From positions 62,001 through 126,000 of the forward strand of contig DATJWB010000260.1 in the NCBI GenBank assembly GCA_035501495.1: a DNA stretch of 64,000 nucleotides, in the 5' to 3' direction. Every line of letters begins with the position of its first letter. Position 1 is the first letter of the stretch. This document shows, one piece after another, positions 26,883 through 34,680 of the stretch. The position numbers and the translations under genes were made by a program. Source of the DNA: JAIQFL01 sp035501495 (lineage in GTDB: Bacteria; Acidobacteriota; Terriglobia; Bryobacterales; Bryobacteraceae). Below the pieces are notes generated by a model, which saw only the letters and a program-made list of their open reading frames with translations, searched no databases and was not told the DNA's origin.

Positions 26883-26908
26883 GAACGAGGCGGGCTTTCT
26901 CCTCGTTC
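26883..26908. terminator. Bidirectional hairpin between convergent genes
   Basis: GAACGAGG (26883-26890), a 10-nt loop and CCTCGTTC (26901-26908) form a perfect 8-bp stem. It lies between the VOC gene (ends 26868) and the convergent TPR gene (ends 26982). There is no U-run on either side. Confidence 0.4.
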
Positions 26909-26981
26909 CAGCGAAGTTCCGGAGAGGGCGCAAGAGCCTGGGGCGACCTCGTCCCCCGGAAGGAGTGCCTGGCTGTGTCGT

Positions 26982-28634
26982 TTACGCGGTTGGCGGCTCG
27001 AAGTACATCTGGGCCAGTTCGGGTTTTTCGCGAATGGCCTTGCGCCAGTACGAGCGGGCCTCTTCTTCCTGGCCCATCGCCATCAGGGCATGGCCCAGAT
27101 TCAGCAGCGCTTCGGCAAACTGCGGGTCCTCGTTGAGCGCCTGCTGGTAGAACAGAACCGCGTCGCTGGCCTGCCCGCGCTTCTGGCAGATCAGGCCGGC
27201 GTTGTAGTACAGCTCGGGACTCTTTTCGCCCAGGTCGATCAGGCGGCGGTGCAGTTCGTAGGCTTCTTCGTAATTCTCGCGCTCCAGCGCCAGCGCCGCC
27301 AGACCGCGCACGGCGTCGGACGAGTCGGGACGCATCATGAGCGCTTCCTGGAAGTAGCGCTGCGCCTCGACGGGATTGCCGCTGCGGGCGAACGCGATGC
27401 CGGCATTGAGGTGAGCTTCGGGCCAGTCGGGACGCTTGGCGAGGCACGCCTTGAAGGCCTCTGCACTGGAAGTGTACTCGGCGCGCAAGAGCCTCAAATA
27501 GCCGAGCCGGAAGGTCGCATCACACCATTCCGGCGCGCTTTCGGGAATCCGCGCGTAGAGCTTCTCGGCCCAAACGCGCTCGCCCTGCTGCTCGAGTACG
27601 AGCGCCAGGTTCCACAGCACGTCGGGCTGCTTGCCATCGATCTCGAGCGCCCGCTCGTAGCACGCACGGGCGGCCGGCAGATCGCTCAGCTCCTGGTGCG
27701 CAACGCCCAGATTGAGGTGCGCCTGCGCGGAATCGGACTTCAGCACGGTGGCCTGCTGGTAAGCCTGTGCAGCCTTCAGGTGGTTGCCCATCTTGTGATA
27801 CGCCACGCCGAGGTTGAACCAGTTCTCGAAGCGGTCGGGCACCGACTCGGACAAATTGCGGCAGTAGCGCGCGGCCGTCAGGTAGTCGCCGTCCGCGAAC
27901 GCCAGGCTCGCCAGGGCCTCCATCGCGACCGGGGAATCCGGCTGCAGTTCAGCCAGCATTTCGGCGTAGCGCCGGACCGATTCCGGATCCTTCTTCTCCA
28001 GGAACATGGCCACCAGGTTGGAGAGCGCCTCCTCGCACCGGGGATTCCGCGCCAGAACGCGGCGGTAGTGCTCCACGGCTTCGGCGTGGCGCCCGGTCTG
28101 CTGCAAGGTCACGGCCTTGGCGAAGAGCGCCTGCTCGTTCTCCGGGAACATCGTCAGGTACTTGTCCAAAGGGTCCACGGCGTCGCTGGGGCAGGACGCG
28201 TGGATCAGGGCGATGGCCAGCCCGAGCAGCGAATCCGAACGCGTGCCATCCACCTCGCTGGCGTTGCGGAAGGAATCCGCGGCGGCCTGCCAGTTCCGCA
28301 GGTGGCCCTGGCAGACACCCAGGTTGAAGTGCGCCGTCCGATGCAGTGGATCGATCTCTACGAGTTGCTGGTAGACGTTGGCGGCGGCCCCATAATCGCC
28401 CATTTCGAAATGAATGTGGCCGAGGGCAGAGAACAGTCCCGGTTCGCGCTCGCCGCCTTCGATCGCCTTGCTGAGCATCCGGGCGGCGCTTTCCAGCTTG
28501 CCTTCCAAGTGCAACGAGACTGCCTTGGAGAGCGTACGGCTCACCCGCTTCTGCGTTCGCAGCTCGTTGATAGAGGTCACTCCAGGCGGCATTGCCGGCG
28601 CACTAGTCTCGGTTGTTCCAGTCATGAATTCCAT
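26982..28634 (-). CDS. Tetratricopeptide-repeat protein
   Basis: 550 residues, almost entirely TPR units of 34 residues (about 13-14), for example ALGHIHFEMGDYGAAANVYQQLVEIDP, NLGVAYHKMGNHLKAAQAYQQA, NLGVAHQELSDLPAARACYERALEID and NAGLICQKRGQASDAVLFYQQALNEDP. No signal peptide or TM is seen, so it should be a cytoplasmic scaffold. The start is ATG 28634 with GGAGG eight nt upstream; it overlaps the end of the large membrane protein gene by 13 nt, so the two are translationally coupled and the products probably interact. Which partner the TPR array binds is unknown. Confidence 0.9.
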   Translation of the reverse strand: MEFMTGTTETSAPAMPPGVTSINELRTQKRVSRTLSKAVSLHLEGKLESAARMLSKAIEGGEREPGLFSALGHIHFEMGDYGAAANVYQQLVEIDPLHRTAHFNLGVCQGHLRNWQAAADSFRNASEVDGTRSDSLLGLAIALIHASCPSDAVDPLDKYLTMFPENEQALFAKAVTLQQTGRHAEAVEHYRRVLARNPRCEEALSNLVAMFLEKKDPESVRRYAEMLAELQPDSPVAMEALASLAFADGDYLTAARYCRNLSESVPDRFENWFNLGVAYHKMGNHLKAAQAYQQATVLKSDSAQAHLNLGVAHQELSDLPAARACYERALEIDGKQPDVLWNLALVLEQQGERVWAEKLYARIPESAPEWCDATFRLGYLRLLRAEYTSSAEAFKACLAKRPDWPEAHLNAGIAFARSGNPVEAQRYFQEALMMRPDSSDAVRGLAALALERENYEEAYELHRRLIDLGEKSPELYYNAGLICQKRGQASDAVLFYQQALNEDPQFAEALLNLGHALMAMGQEEEARSYWRKAIREKPELAQMYFEPPTA

Positions 28635-31600
28635 GGTCGAATCCTCCGCTCGATCGAACTCCGCGCCCGTTGAATTGGGCCTTTCAAATTGCTTGTCCTG
28701 GTCTCGGCCTCAGCCAACAGCACGTCCGGCGATTGCGAGGGAGCGGGAGGCGCCGGGCGCTCGCCGGGAATGCCCTGGCCCCACACTTCCGCGGTGTCTC
28801 GCGTACCCTCGTCGCCGGAAAGGTACGAGCAGATCGTCCCCAACCAGTCCTGGTTCTTTGAAACTTTCATCCAGTAGAGCCGGGCACGCTCACCGGTCTC
28901 GCTGAAGAACCCCACGCCGCCGGTCGGCAGCAGGTCATCTGTCCAGGAGTCCACCTGTTGACCTTCCACCATAGCGGTCAGGCGATTGCCCTGTACATCG
29001 ATGGCTACGTGCACGGGGCTGTTGCGGTGCATCATCACGGAGAGGGGCGTTTCCACCTTGTGCCCTTTCCGTCCTTGCACCACGGGGTAATGCGCCATGG
29101 CGATTATGGGCCGCAATCCTGCTTCCACGACCGTGAATTTCATGGCGTAATAATTCTGTTTGTCCTTGGCTCTCACCACCCAGTCCATGCTCTTGTTTTC
29201 GATCTGGCCGAAGAACTCCAGCCGGTAGTCCTTATAGCCGAGCGTGGGAGAGAACAGCGCCAAATCGCCGGGATGAACATAACCGTCCGCATTCCGCACC
29301 CAGCCTGGCGCCCACGACTTGGCGGGCGCGCCCCAGGACTGCATGCCGGCCTGCATCGTGTCGCCGATGGTGACCGCTGCCCGATTGGCAATTGCATGCT
29401 GCACGTTTGCCCAGATACCCTTAGGCTGGCTGCCGGAAGCCGGGGTGACGGTTTGGAAGGAGCCATCCCCGTTGGAGATATTGGCGGCTGCCGAAGCCCG
29501 CTGGGAAATCGCGCGCGTTTTGGCGGTTTGCAGCTCGTGTGCGCCAAACCAGAGGAAGACGCCCATCAACAGGCAGGCGGCGACCTTGACAAACCGCTCG
29601 AACATGCGGTTGCGATAGCGAGCTCTGGCTGCCTCGTCAATGGCCGGGATTTCCTTGGCCGGCTCTTTCGCGGCCGGCTTCCAGGTAGCCAGCTCGTCGG
29701 AGCGATCCGCAACAGCACGCATCGCGAAAGGCATCCAGAGAGGCTCGATCCGGCTCGGGGTCCAACTCAGGCGCTGGCAGGGAGCCACGAGGCCCCGCTG
29801 GCAGTAGAATTCGATCGGAATGAAACCGGGCTTCGGAATGGCCGGGTCCTGACGATCGCCCGGAACCGCAAGCTGATTGATTCGCAGCCGTGAAATCGGC
29901 GTGAGCAGCGCGGCGTCCGGATTGAGAGTTCGCGGCTCGGGCGGGGCGTATAGCGGATAAGCCTGGCCGAGGCCCGCTACCGAGAGTCCCGAACTCTTTC
30001 GCTCGGGTACCTGCGGGAAGCGGAGCTCGGGAGAGCCGGAAATCCGGAAAGGCGCGAAGGCTGCAATGGCCGGGAGCGATTCCACCGGGGTGGCCGATGG
30101 GCCGGCGGCGGGTCCGACCTGTCCCGCCGTGGATCCGGACACTGCCGGCACGGGTAAGGCCAGTACGAGCGATGGTGCCTCCATGGGCAGCGGTGCGGGC
30201 GCGTAGCCGGAGACCGGCCGGGACGCCATCGCGACCACGTTCAACGCGGGAGAAGTGGAACCCGGGACAGCTTTGTCGCGGGCCGCGGCCGGAGGCCGTA
30301 GCCGGGTCAGCGGAGACGGCATCTCGAATGCGTGTCCCGGGGCTGGAAGCTGGGGAACAAATCCGCCCGCCGGAGAGGCCAGCGGGGCGGACGCAGCGGC
30401 GAACGAAGGCACCAGCTCCGCGGGCTGCGGCAGACGCAGACGCGACGCGGACACGCGCATCCCAAGCGGCGCATCGATCGCCAGCGCCATGCTGGGCAGC
30501 CGCAATGCCGGAACCTCGGGCATCATCGGGAGAGGCTGCGGCGCGGCGGCCTCGGGCAGCAGCGACTGAACGGGCTGCGGCAGGACGGGGCTGTTCTCCG
30601 ACATGCCGAAAGTGGGCGCCGCCAGTTTCCCATGGAAGGCGACAGGGAGCCGCAACGCAGGGATTTCAGGCAGCACGGCGTCTAATTCGGGCGCGGTTGC
30701 CGTCGGAGCGCTTTCCTGGATTGCGGTGGTCCAGATCGGGCCATTCTCAGGCATGCCTGGCAAGCCGGAGAGTCTGGCAGTCAACGGCACATCCGGGAGC
30801 CGAAATGCGCGAGTCTCGGGCAATACGGCCTCGAGCCCGGACTTCGCCGCGATGACGCCGGCCTGTTGGGGATCGGCCTGGCGCGGGCGGTTGTCCACGA
30901 AAGCGGGCTGCTCGGGGGAGAACCCTGCAGCAGGGAGTTGCAGCGATGGACTATCGGTGATCGGCGCGATGGCGGCGGTGGATGGCTCGAGTGGCACCGG
31001 GGACTCCACCGGCCCCATCAGGGTCGGGCGGCTACCCGAGAGTCCTGGCGAGCGAGGTGTCCCGGCGGGCAGGGACAGGCCGGGCAGCGACAACATTTCG
31101 GCCGCGCCCAGGACCGGTTCCGGCACGGATGCCGGCGGCAGGAAGGCTTCGGCCGGATTGGGCCATTTGCAGTCCTCTGACAAGCCCAAGCCGTCCCCCA
31201 GGGTGCGCGGCACGGCCAGCGCATCCAGGCTGGGGAGCCGCAGCGTGCAGGCGGGAGCGATCAGTTCGAGCGAAACGGAATACCGGAGCAGCGACTCGAC
31301 CGGGACCGGCTTGAGGCCCGGCATTGCCGGACAACCACAGTCCTCGTTGGCGTCCGCGTTGGAATCCATCGCCTGATCCGGAATGTGTTGCAGGCACGCC
31401 GGAGAGGGCAGGATCAGAGGGATCCCAGGCGCGAGCGCGGCCTCGTACACGCGTGCTTCCACCAGCCGGGCGGCCGGCTGGGCGGTGGTCGCCGCACACT
31501 GAGCGCCCGGCGCTGTCGGGGACTGCGCCATGGCGACGCCGGGCATCTCCGGCATCCGTAAACCAATGGCAACCTCCACATCGGAGGCTAAGGACGGCAG

Positions 31601-32398
31601 CACGGGACGCTCGGCAGCCTCGGGTTCGGGAACCGGCATCAGTTCCTCAAAAGGCTCCAGTCTGGGCGAGTGCTGCGGACGCTCGACGCTCTTCGGCGCG
31701 GTGGAGATCCGTGGGCCAACGGGCAAAGGGACCACGCGGCACCGGAGTTGGCTCTCGGCGGGCGCGATGCCTTCCTGGACGGCGCCCGGGAGAGCGCGGT
31801 TGACGGCGGGAAGTCCGGAGTGGAGCGTGCTCTCGAACACCGGCAGGCAGATGACTTCTGCAGGCTTCGATTTTCCGGGGACGCGGGCTTCGAGCGGTGT
31901 AACTTTGGCCTTTGGACGGTTTTCGCGAGGAGCCAGGCCGGCAGGGGGCCTTCCAGCCAGGGCCGCGGACATCATGGGAAGGCCGATTTGCCAGTTCTGT
32001 CCGAACGGAGGCAGAGAAATCGCCATCGACAGCGGTTGCGGCGGGATGTTCGACCAGGTTGCTGCATGCTCATTTCGAGCGGGCTCGAGCGTTAACGGCT
32101 TGGAGCGATCGCCCAGCGTCGGAGTGATGTTAAACGGCCACAATTCGCCTGTTTGCACCGGGTGTTCGGGATGCCCGAAATCCCAGATGCCTTCGGTCTT
32201 CCTCCGGTGCCCTTCTTGCACGGGCCAAATTTTGCGAACTCCCGGAACCCCGGACGGGGTCAGTTCAGGCGCCCCGATACGGTCCAGAGCCTTCCCCAGA
32301 CGCTCACCATAGCGTTTGCGGTGAGCGGAGCTGCAAAATTCGTCGTCCCGGAGGAGCCGAAATGGACCGATTTCTTTGCCACAATACAAACAGCCCAC
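28622..32398 (-). CDS. Large zinc-knuckle, proline-rich, single-TM protein with LamG-like C-terminal domain
   Basis: 1258 residues, no named family recognised over its length. Residues 1-35 form a small zinc-binding unit (C3, C6, C22, H26; CLYCGKEI and EFCSSAHRKRY) like a TRASH/MYM-type knuckle. About residues 60-920 are low-complexity, rich in Pro, Leu and Ala, with recurring PEIPALRLP-like blocks. A basic stretch (RARYRNRMFERFVK) precedes one TM at about 933-953, implying the zinc and Pro-rich parts are cytoplasmic. The C-terminal about 300 residues include a beta-rich LamG/DUF1080-like domain (DYRLEFFGQIENKSMDWVVRAKD, NYYAMKFTV, HVAIDVQGNRLTAMVEGQQVDSW, GGVGFFSE). The start is GTG 32398 with GAGG five nt upstream. 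It is followed by, and overlaps, the TPR gene. Confidence 0.75.
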   Translation of the reverse strand: MGCLYCGKEIGPFRLLRDDEFCSSAHRKRYGERLGKALDRIGAPELTPSGVPGVRKIWPVQEGHRRKTEGIWDFGHPEHPVQTGELWPFNITPTLGDRSKPLTLEPARNEHAATWSNIPPQPLSMAISLPPFGQNWQIGLPMMSAALAGRPPAGLAPRENRPKAKVTPLEARVPGKSKPAEVICLPVFESTLHSGLPAVNRALPGAVQEGIAPAESQLRCRVVPLPVGPRISTAPKSVERPQHSPRLEPFEELMPVPEPEAAERPVLPSLASDVEVAIGLRMPEMPGVAMAQSPTAPGAQCAATTAQPAARLVEARVYEAALAPGIPLILPSPACLQHIPDQAMDSNADANEDCGCPAMPGLKPVPVESLLRYSVSLELIAPACTLRLPSLDALAVPRTLGDGLGLSEDCKWPNPAEAFLPPASVPEPVLGAAEMLSLPGLSLPAGTPRSPGLSGSRPTLMGPVESPVPLEPSTAAIAPITDSPSLQLPAAGFSPEQPAFVDNRPRQADPQQAGVIAAKSGLEAVLPETRAFRLPDVPLTARLSGLPGMPENGPIWTTAIQESAPTATAPELDAVLPEIPALRLPVAFHGKLAAPTFGMSENSPVLPQPVQSLLPEAAAPQPLPMMPEVPALRLPSMALAIDAPLGMRVSASRLRLPQPAELVPSFAAASAPLASPAGGFVPQLPAPGHAFEMPSPLTRLRPPAAARDKAVPGSTSPALNVVAMASRPVSGYAPAPLPMEAPSLVLALPVPAVSGSTAGQVGPAAGPSATPVESLPAIAAFAPFRISGSPELRFPQVPERKSSGLSVAGLGQAYPLYAPPEPRTLNPDAALLTPISRLRINQLAVPGDRQDPAIPKPGFIPIEFYCQRGLVAPCQRLSWTPSRIEPLWMPFAMRAVADRSDELATWKPAAKEPAKEIPAIDEAARARYRNRMFERFVKVAACLLMGVFLWFGAHELQTAKTRAISQRASAAANISNGDGSFQTVTPASGSQPKGIWANVQHAIANRAAVTIGDTMQAGMQSWGAPAKSWAPGWVRNADGYVHPGDLALFSPTLGYKDYRLEFFGQIENKSMDWVVRAKDKQNYYAMKFTVVEAGLRPIIAMAHYPVVQGRKGHKVETPLSVMMHRNSPVHVAIDVQGNRLTAMVEGQQVDSWTDDLLPTGGVGFFSETGERARLYWMKVSKNQDWLGTICSYLSGDEGTRDTAEVWGQGIPGERPAPPAPSQSPDVLLAEAETRTSNLKGPIQRARSSIERRIRPWNS
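30480..30850 (-). repeat. Degenerate tandem repeat of about 150 bp inside the Pro-rich coding region
   Basis: Three units, 50-51 codons apart, each begin with a PE-x-(P/R)-A-(L/F)-RLP block (about 30515, 30665 and 30815 on the plus strand). Two of them also share a GMPENGP / GMSENSP block about 23 residues later. DNA similarity is visible around each block but the units are diverged. Confidence 0.5.
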
Positions 32399-32423
32399 GG
32401 ATTCCTCGCTAAATTCTGAGTCA

Positions 32424-32429
32424 ATTATA
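32424..32429 (-). promoter_or_regulatory. Consensus -10 of the large zinc-knuckle gene
   Basis: TATAAT on the minus strand, about 25 nt before GTG 32398, leaving room for a short leader with a Shine-Dalgarno. No good -35 is seen; its place is taken by the dyad at 32439-32471. Confidence 0.55.
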
Positions 32430-32438
32430 GCCTCAAAT

Positions 32439-32471
32439 TTTTCGCAAAATTACAGTAATTTATTGCGAAAA
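32439..32471. promoter_or_regulatory. Long dyad at the -35 position of the zinc-knuckle operon promoter
   Basis: TTTTCGCAA plus AATTAC (32439-32453), a central A (32454), then GTAATT (32455-32460), two unpaired nt (TA), and TTGCGAAAA (32463-32471). Fifteen bases on each side pair perfectly apart from the 2-nt bulge. Placed over the -35 region, it is a candidate operator for a dimeric regulator, or an RNA hairpin for the opposite strand. Confidence 0.6.
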
Positions 32472-32561
32472 TCTCATAATTTTAGTTATGCTTACGGAGA
32501 TATCTAAGGTTAATTGCAGGTGATTTCCTGAAAGAATGTACCACCTATGTTAGCGTAACCG

Positions 32562-34508
32562 GTGGGTTTTGGGAAGCCCTCAACCGTTCGGCCTGCTCCC
32601 CCTCTGCGGGTGGTGGGTGTGTGCGAGACTGGATCTTTGCGAAGAGCATTAGCCGAGTATTTACTACTGGCAATAGTCGCCGGACCGGTAGCCGCCCGCC
32701 AGCCGTTCGCCAGCCAGGACTGGTGGAGTTGGCGTATACCGGCGGATCCGAGGATCAGCCCCGACGGGCAGTGGGTCGTCTACGTGGAGTCGTGGAACGA
32801 CCGTGCATCCGATTCGCAATTCGCCAATTTATGGATGGCGTCCGCCGATGGGCGGAGCGGGCGACGCATTACCGAGGGAAACGGGCGGGATCGCTCGCCG
32901 CGCTGGTCGCCGGACGGTGCGCGAATCGCCTGGATCTCTTTCCGCGACGGACAGGCGCGCATTCGCGTGCGGGCCATGGATTCGGGAAACGAATCCGGGA
33001 TCGCGGCTGGCCGGGCTCCGCTGACGCTGGCATGGTCGCCGGATGGAGAGTCTATTGCGTACACCGCTTTGGTGCCGGGTAAGACCGAGGCGCCGGCTTG
33101 GGCGCCGCCGGAAATCCTGCCGCGTCTCCAGGCGCGGGAAGTGGGGCACACGCACCTCTTCGTGGTGTCCACTCGCGGGAGCGAGGGTGGCGCCGCAGCG
33201 CGCCAGATCTCGAGCGGGGAGGGCGATTGTTTGGGGGAGCCGGCCTGGCTGCCGGACGGCCGATCGGTCCTGGTGGCCCGGGATGACGGCCAGATCTGGG
33301 CCTACCGCCTCGCGGACGGGACGGCCCGGCAGTTGACCCACGAGCCAGGACGCAACGAATCGCCGCTGCCTTCGCCCGACGGGAACCGCGTCGCGTGGCT
33401 GTCCATGAATTCCAATCCCCAGAGCTACGCGGTACGCAAACTCTCCGTCATGAATGCAGACGGCAGCCGAGTGAAACTGCTGAGCGGACTTCTGGACCGG
33501 GATCCGGTGGACCTCCAATGGAGCTCGGATTCCCGTACCGTCTACTTTCTTGTCGACGATCGCGGCTCCACGCACGTGTATGCCGCGCGCGCCGACGGAA
33601 CGCTGCGGCAGGTCACCAACGCCCCGGAGCGTCTGAGCGGTTTTTCGCTGTCCGACAACGGCCGGGCGGCTGCGGTGCGCAGCAGCCAGTCGGAAGCGGG
33701 TGATGTGGTGAGCTTCACCGTGGATCGAGTCTCCCAGCCTGTCACACTGGCGGCTCCCAATGAGCACCTGCTGGCGGAGCGTGAGATCGGTGCGGTCGAG
33801 GAGATCCGCTACGAGTCCGCGGGACAGACGGTTCAGGGATGGGTTGTAAGGCCGCCGGCCTTCGACCCCGCGAAGAAGTATCCGCTGCTGCTCGACGTGC
33901 GGGACGATCCGCGGGCCATGTACGGAGTGGACTTCAATCTCCGTGCGCAAATCCTGGCGGCGCACGGTTACGTGGTGTTGTGCGTGAATCCGCGGGGCAC
34001 GCCGGGTTACGGGGAGCTGTTCGGGAACCTGCTGCACAGCGGTTTTCCGGGTGACGATTACGAAGACCTGATGAAAGGTGTGGATTGGGTGATCGCCAAG
34101 GGATTTGTCGATGGAAAGCGGCTGGCCGTGGCTGGAGGGCTGCTGGCGGCCTGGACGATCGGCCATACGGACCGCTTTCGGGATGCGATCGCGCGCCGCC
34201 CCGTGGTGGACTGGGCGGCCGACGTGTCCACCCGCCCGGACGGCGCGCGCCGCGCCCGGGATTGGAGGGGCGGCATGCCATGGGAGGATCCCGAACAGTA
34301 CTGGAAACACTCCCCCCTCTACTTCGCGGGAAACTTCAAGACACCCACGCTCGTGATGGCGGGCGATCGCGATCCGGAGAGCGAGGAATTGTACTTCGCG
34401 CTGCAGGCACGGAAGGTGGAGTCTGCACTGGTGAGGATGGGAACGGGCGAAAAGCCCAGCGAGTGGGTGCTGGAATTGGATTCGATCCTTGCCTGGCTCG
34501 CGCGATAG
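32562..34508 (+). CDS. S9-family (prolyl oligopeptidase-like) protein lacking catalytic Ser and His
   Basis: 648 residues. A leader with a hydrophobic core (LAEYLLLAIVAGPVAARQ) is followed by a WD40-like/PD40 beta-propeller (repeats such as PRWSPDGARIAWISF, LAWSPDGESIAYTAL, PAWLPDGRSVLVARD) and a C-terminal alpha/beta hydrolase part (YPLLLDVRDDPRAMYG, LCVNPRGTPGYGELFGN, GVDWVIAKGFVDGKRLAVAGG). Where active enzymes have GGSYGG, this reads GGLLAAWTIGHTDRF, with the Ser lost in a short deletion. The usual late His region reads GTGEKPSEWVLELDSILAWL, without His. GDRDPESEELYFAL keeps the Asp. It is therefore probably a non-catalytic pseudo-peptidase. TATGTT ends 10 nt before GTG 32562; GTG 32619 is an alternative start that gives a tidier signal peptide. 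Confidence 0.85.
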   Translation: MGFGKPSTVRPAPPLRVVGVCETGSLRRALAEYLLLAIVAGPVAARQPFASQDWWSWRIPADPRISPDGQWVVYVESWNDRASDSQFANLWMASADGRSGRRITEGNGRDRSPRWSPDGARIAWISFRDGQARIRVRAMDSGNESGIAAGRAPLTLAWSPDGESIAYTALVPGKTEAPAWAPPEILPRLQAREVGHTHLFVVSTRGSEGGAAARQISSGEGDCLGEPAWLPDGRSVLVARDDGQIWAYRLADGTARQLTHEPGRNESPLPSPDGNRVAWLSMNSNPQSYAVRKLSVMNADGSRVKLLSGLLDRDPVDLQWSSDSRTVYFLVDDRGSTHVYAARADGTLRQVTNAPERLSGFSLSDNGRAAAVRSSQSEAGDVVSFTVDRVSQPVTLAAPNEHLLAEREIGAVEEIRYESAGQTVQGWVVRPPAFDPAKKYPLLLDVRDDPRAMYGVDFNLRAQILAAHGYVVLCVNPRGTPGYGELFGNLLHSGFPGDDYEDLMKGVDWVIAKGFVDGKRLAVAGGLLAAWTIGHTDRFRDAIARRPVVDWAADVSTRPDGARRARDWRGGMPWEDPEQYWKHSPLYFAGNFKTPTLVMAGDRDPESEELYFALQARKVESALVRMGTGEKPSEWVLELDSILAWLAR

Positions 34509-34665
34509 TGCCCCACGCACTCCTGACTGTACCCATGGGCCCCGCCTGTCCACGGAAATTCATGAAAACGTCGGCGATGTGGCGCAGGCCCTCCGGCCTG
34601 CCGCGCCCCGACTGATCCGGGCGCTTGGCGGGCGTGCAGTCTCGCCGCGCCGCGACCCGGGACGG

Positions 34666-34671
34666 TACTAT
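34666..34671 (+). promoter_or_regulatory. -10-like hexamer (leaderless type)
   Basis: TACTAT ends 9 nt before GTG 34681; no Shine-Dalgarno and no clear -35. Confidence 0.3.
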
Positions 34672-34680
34672 GCGTCTGTA

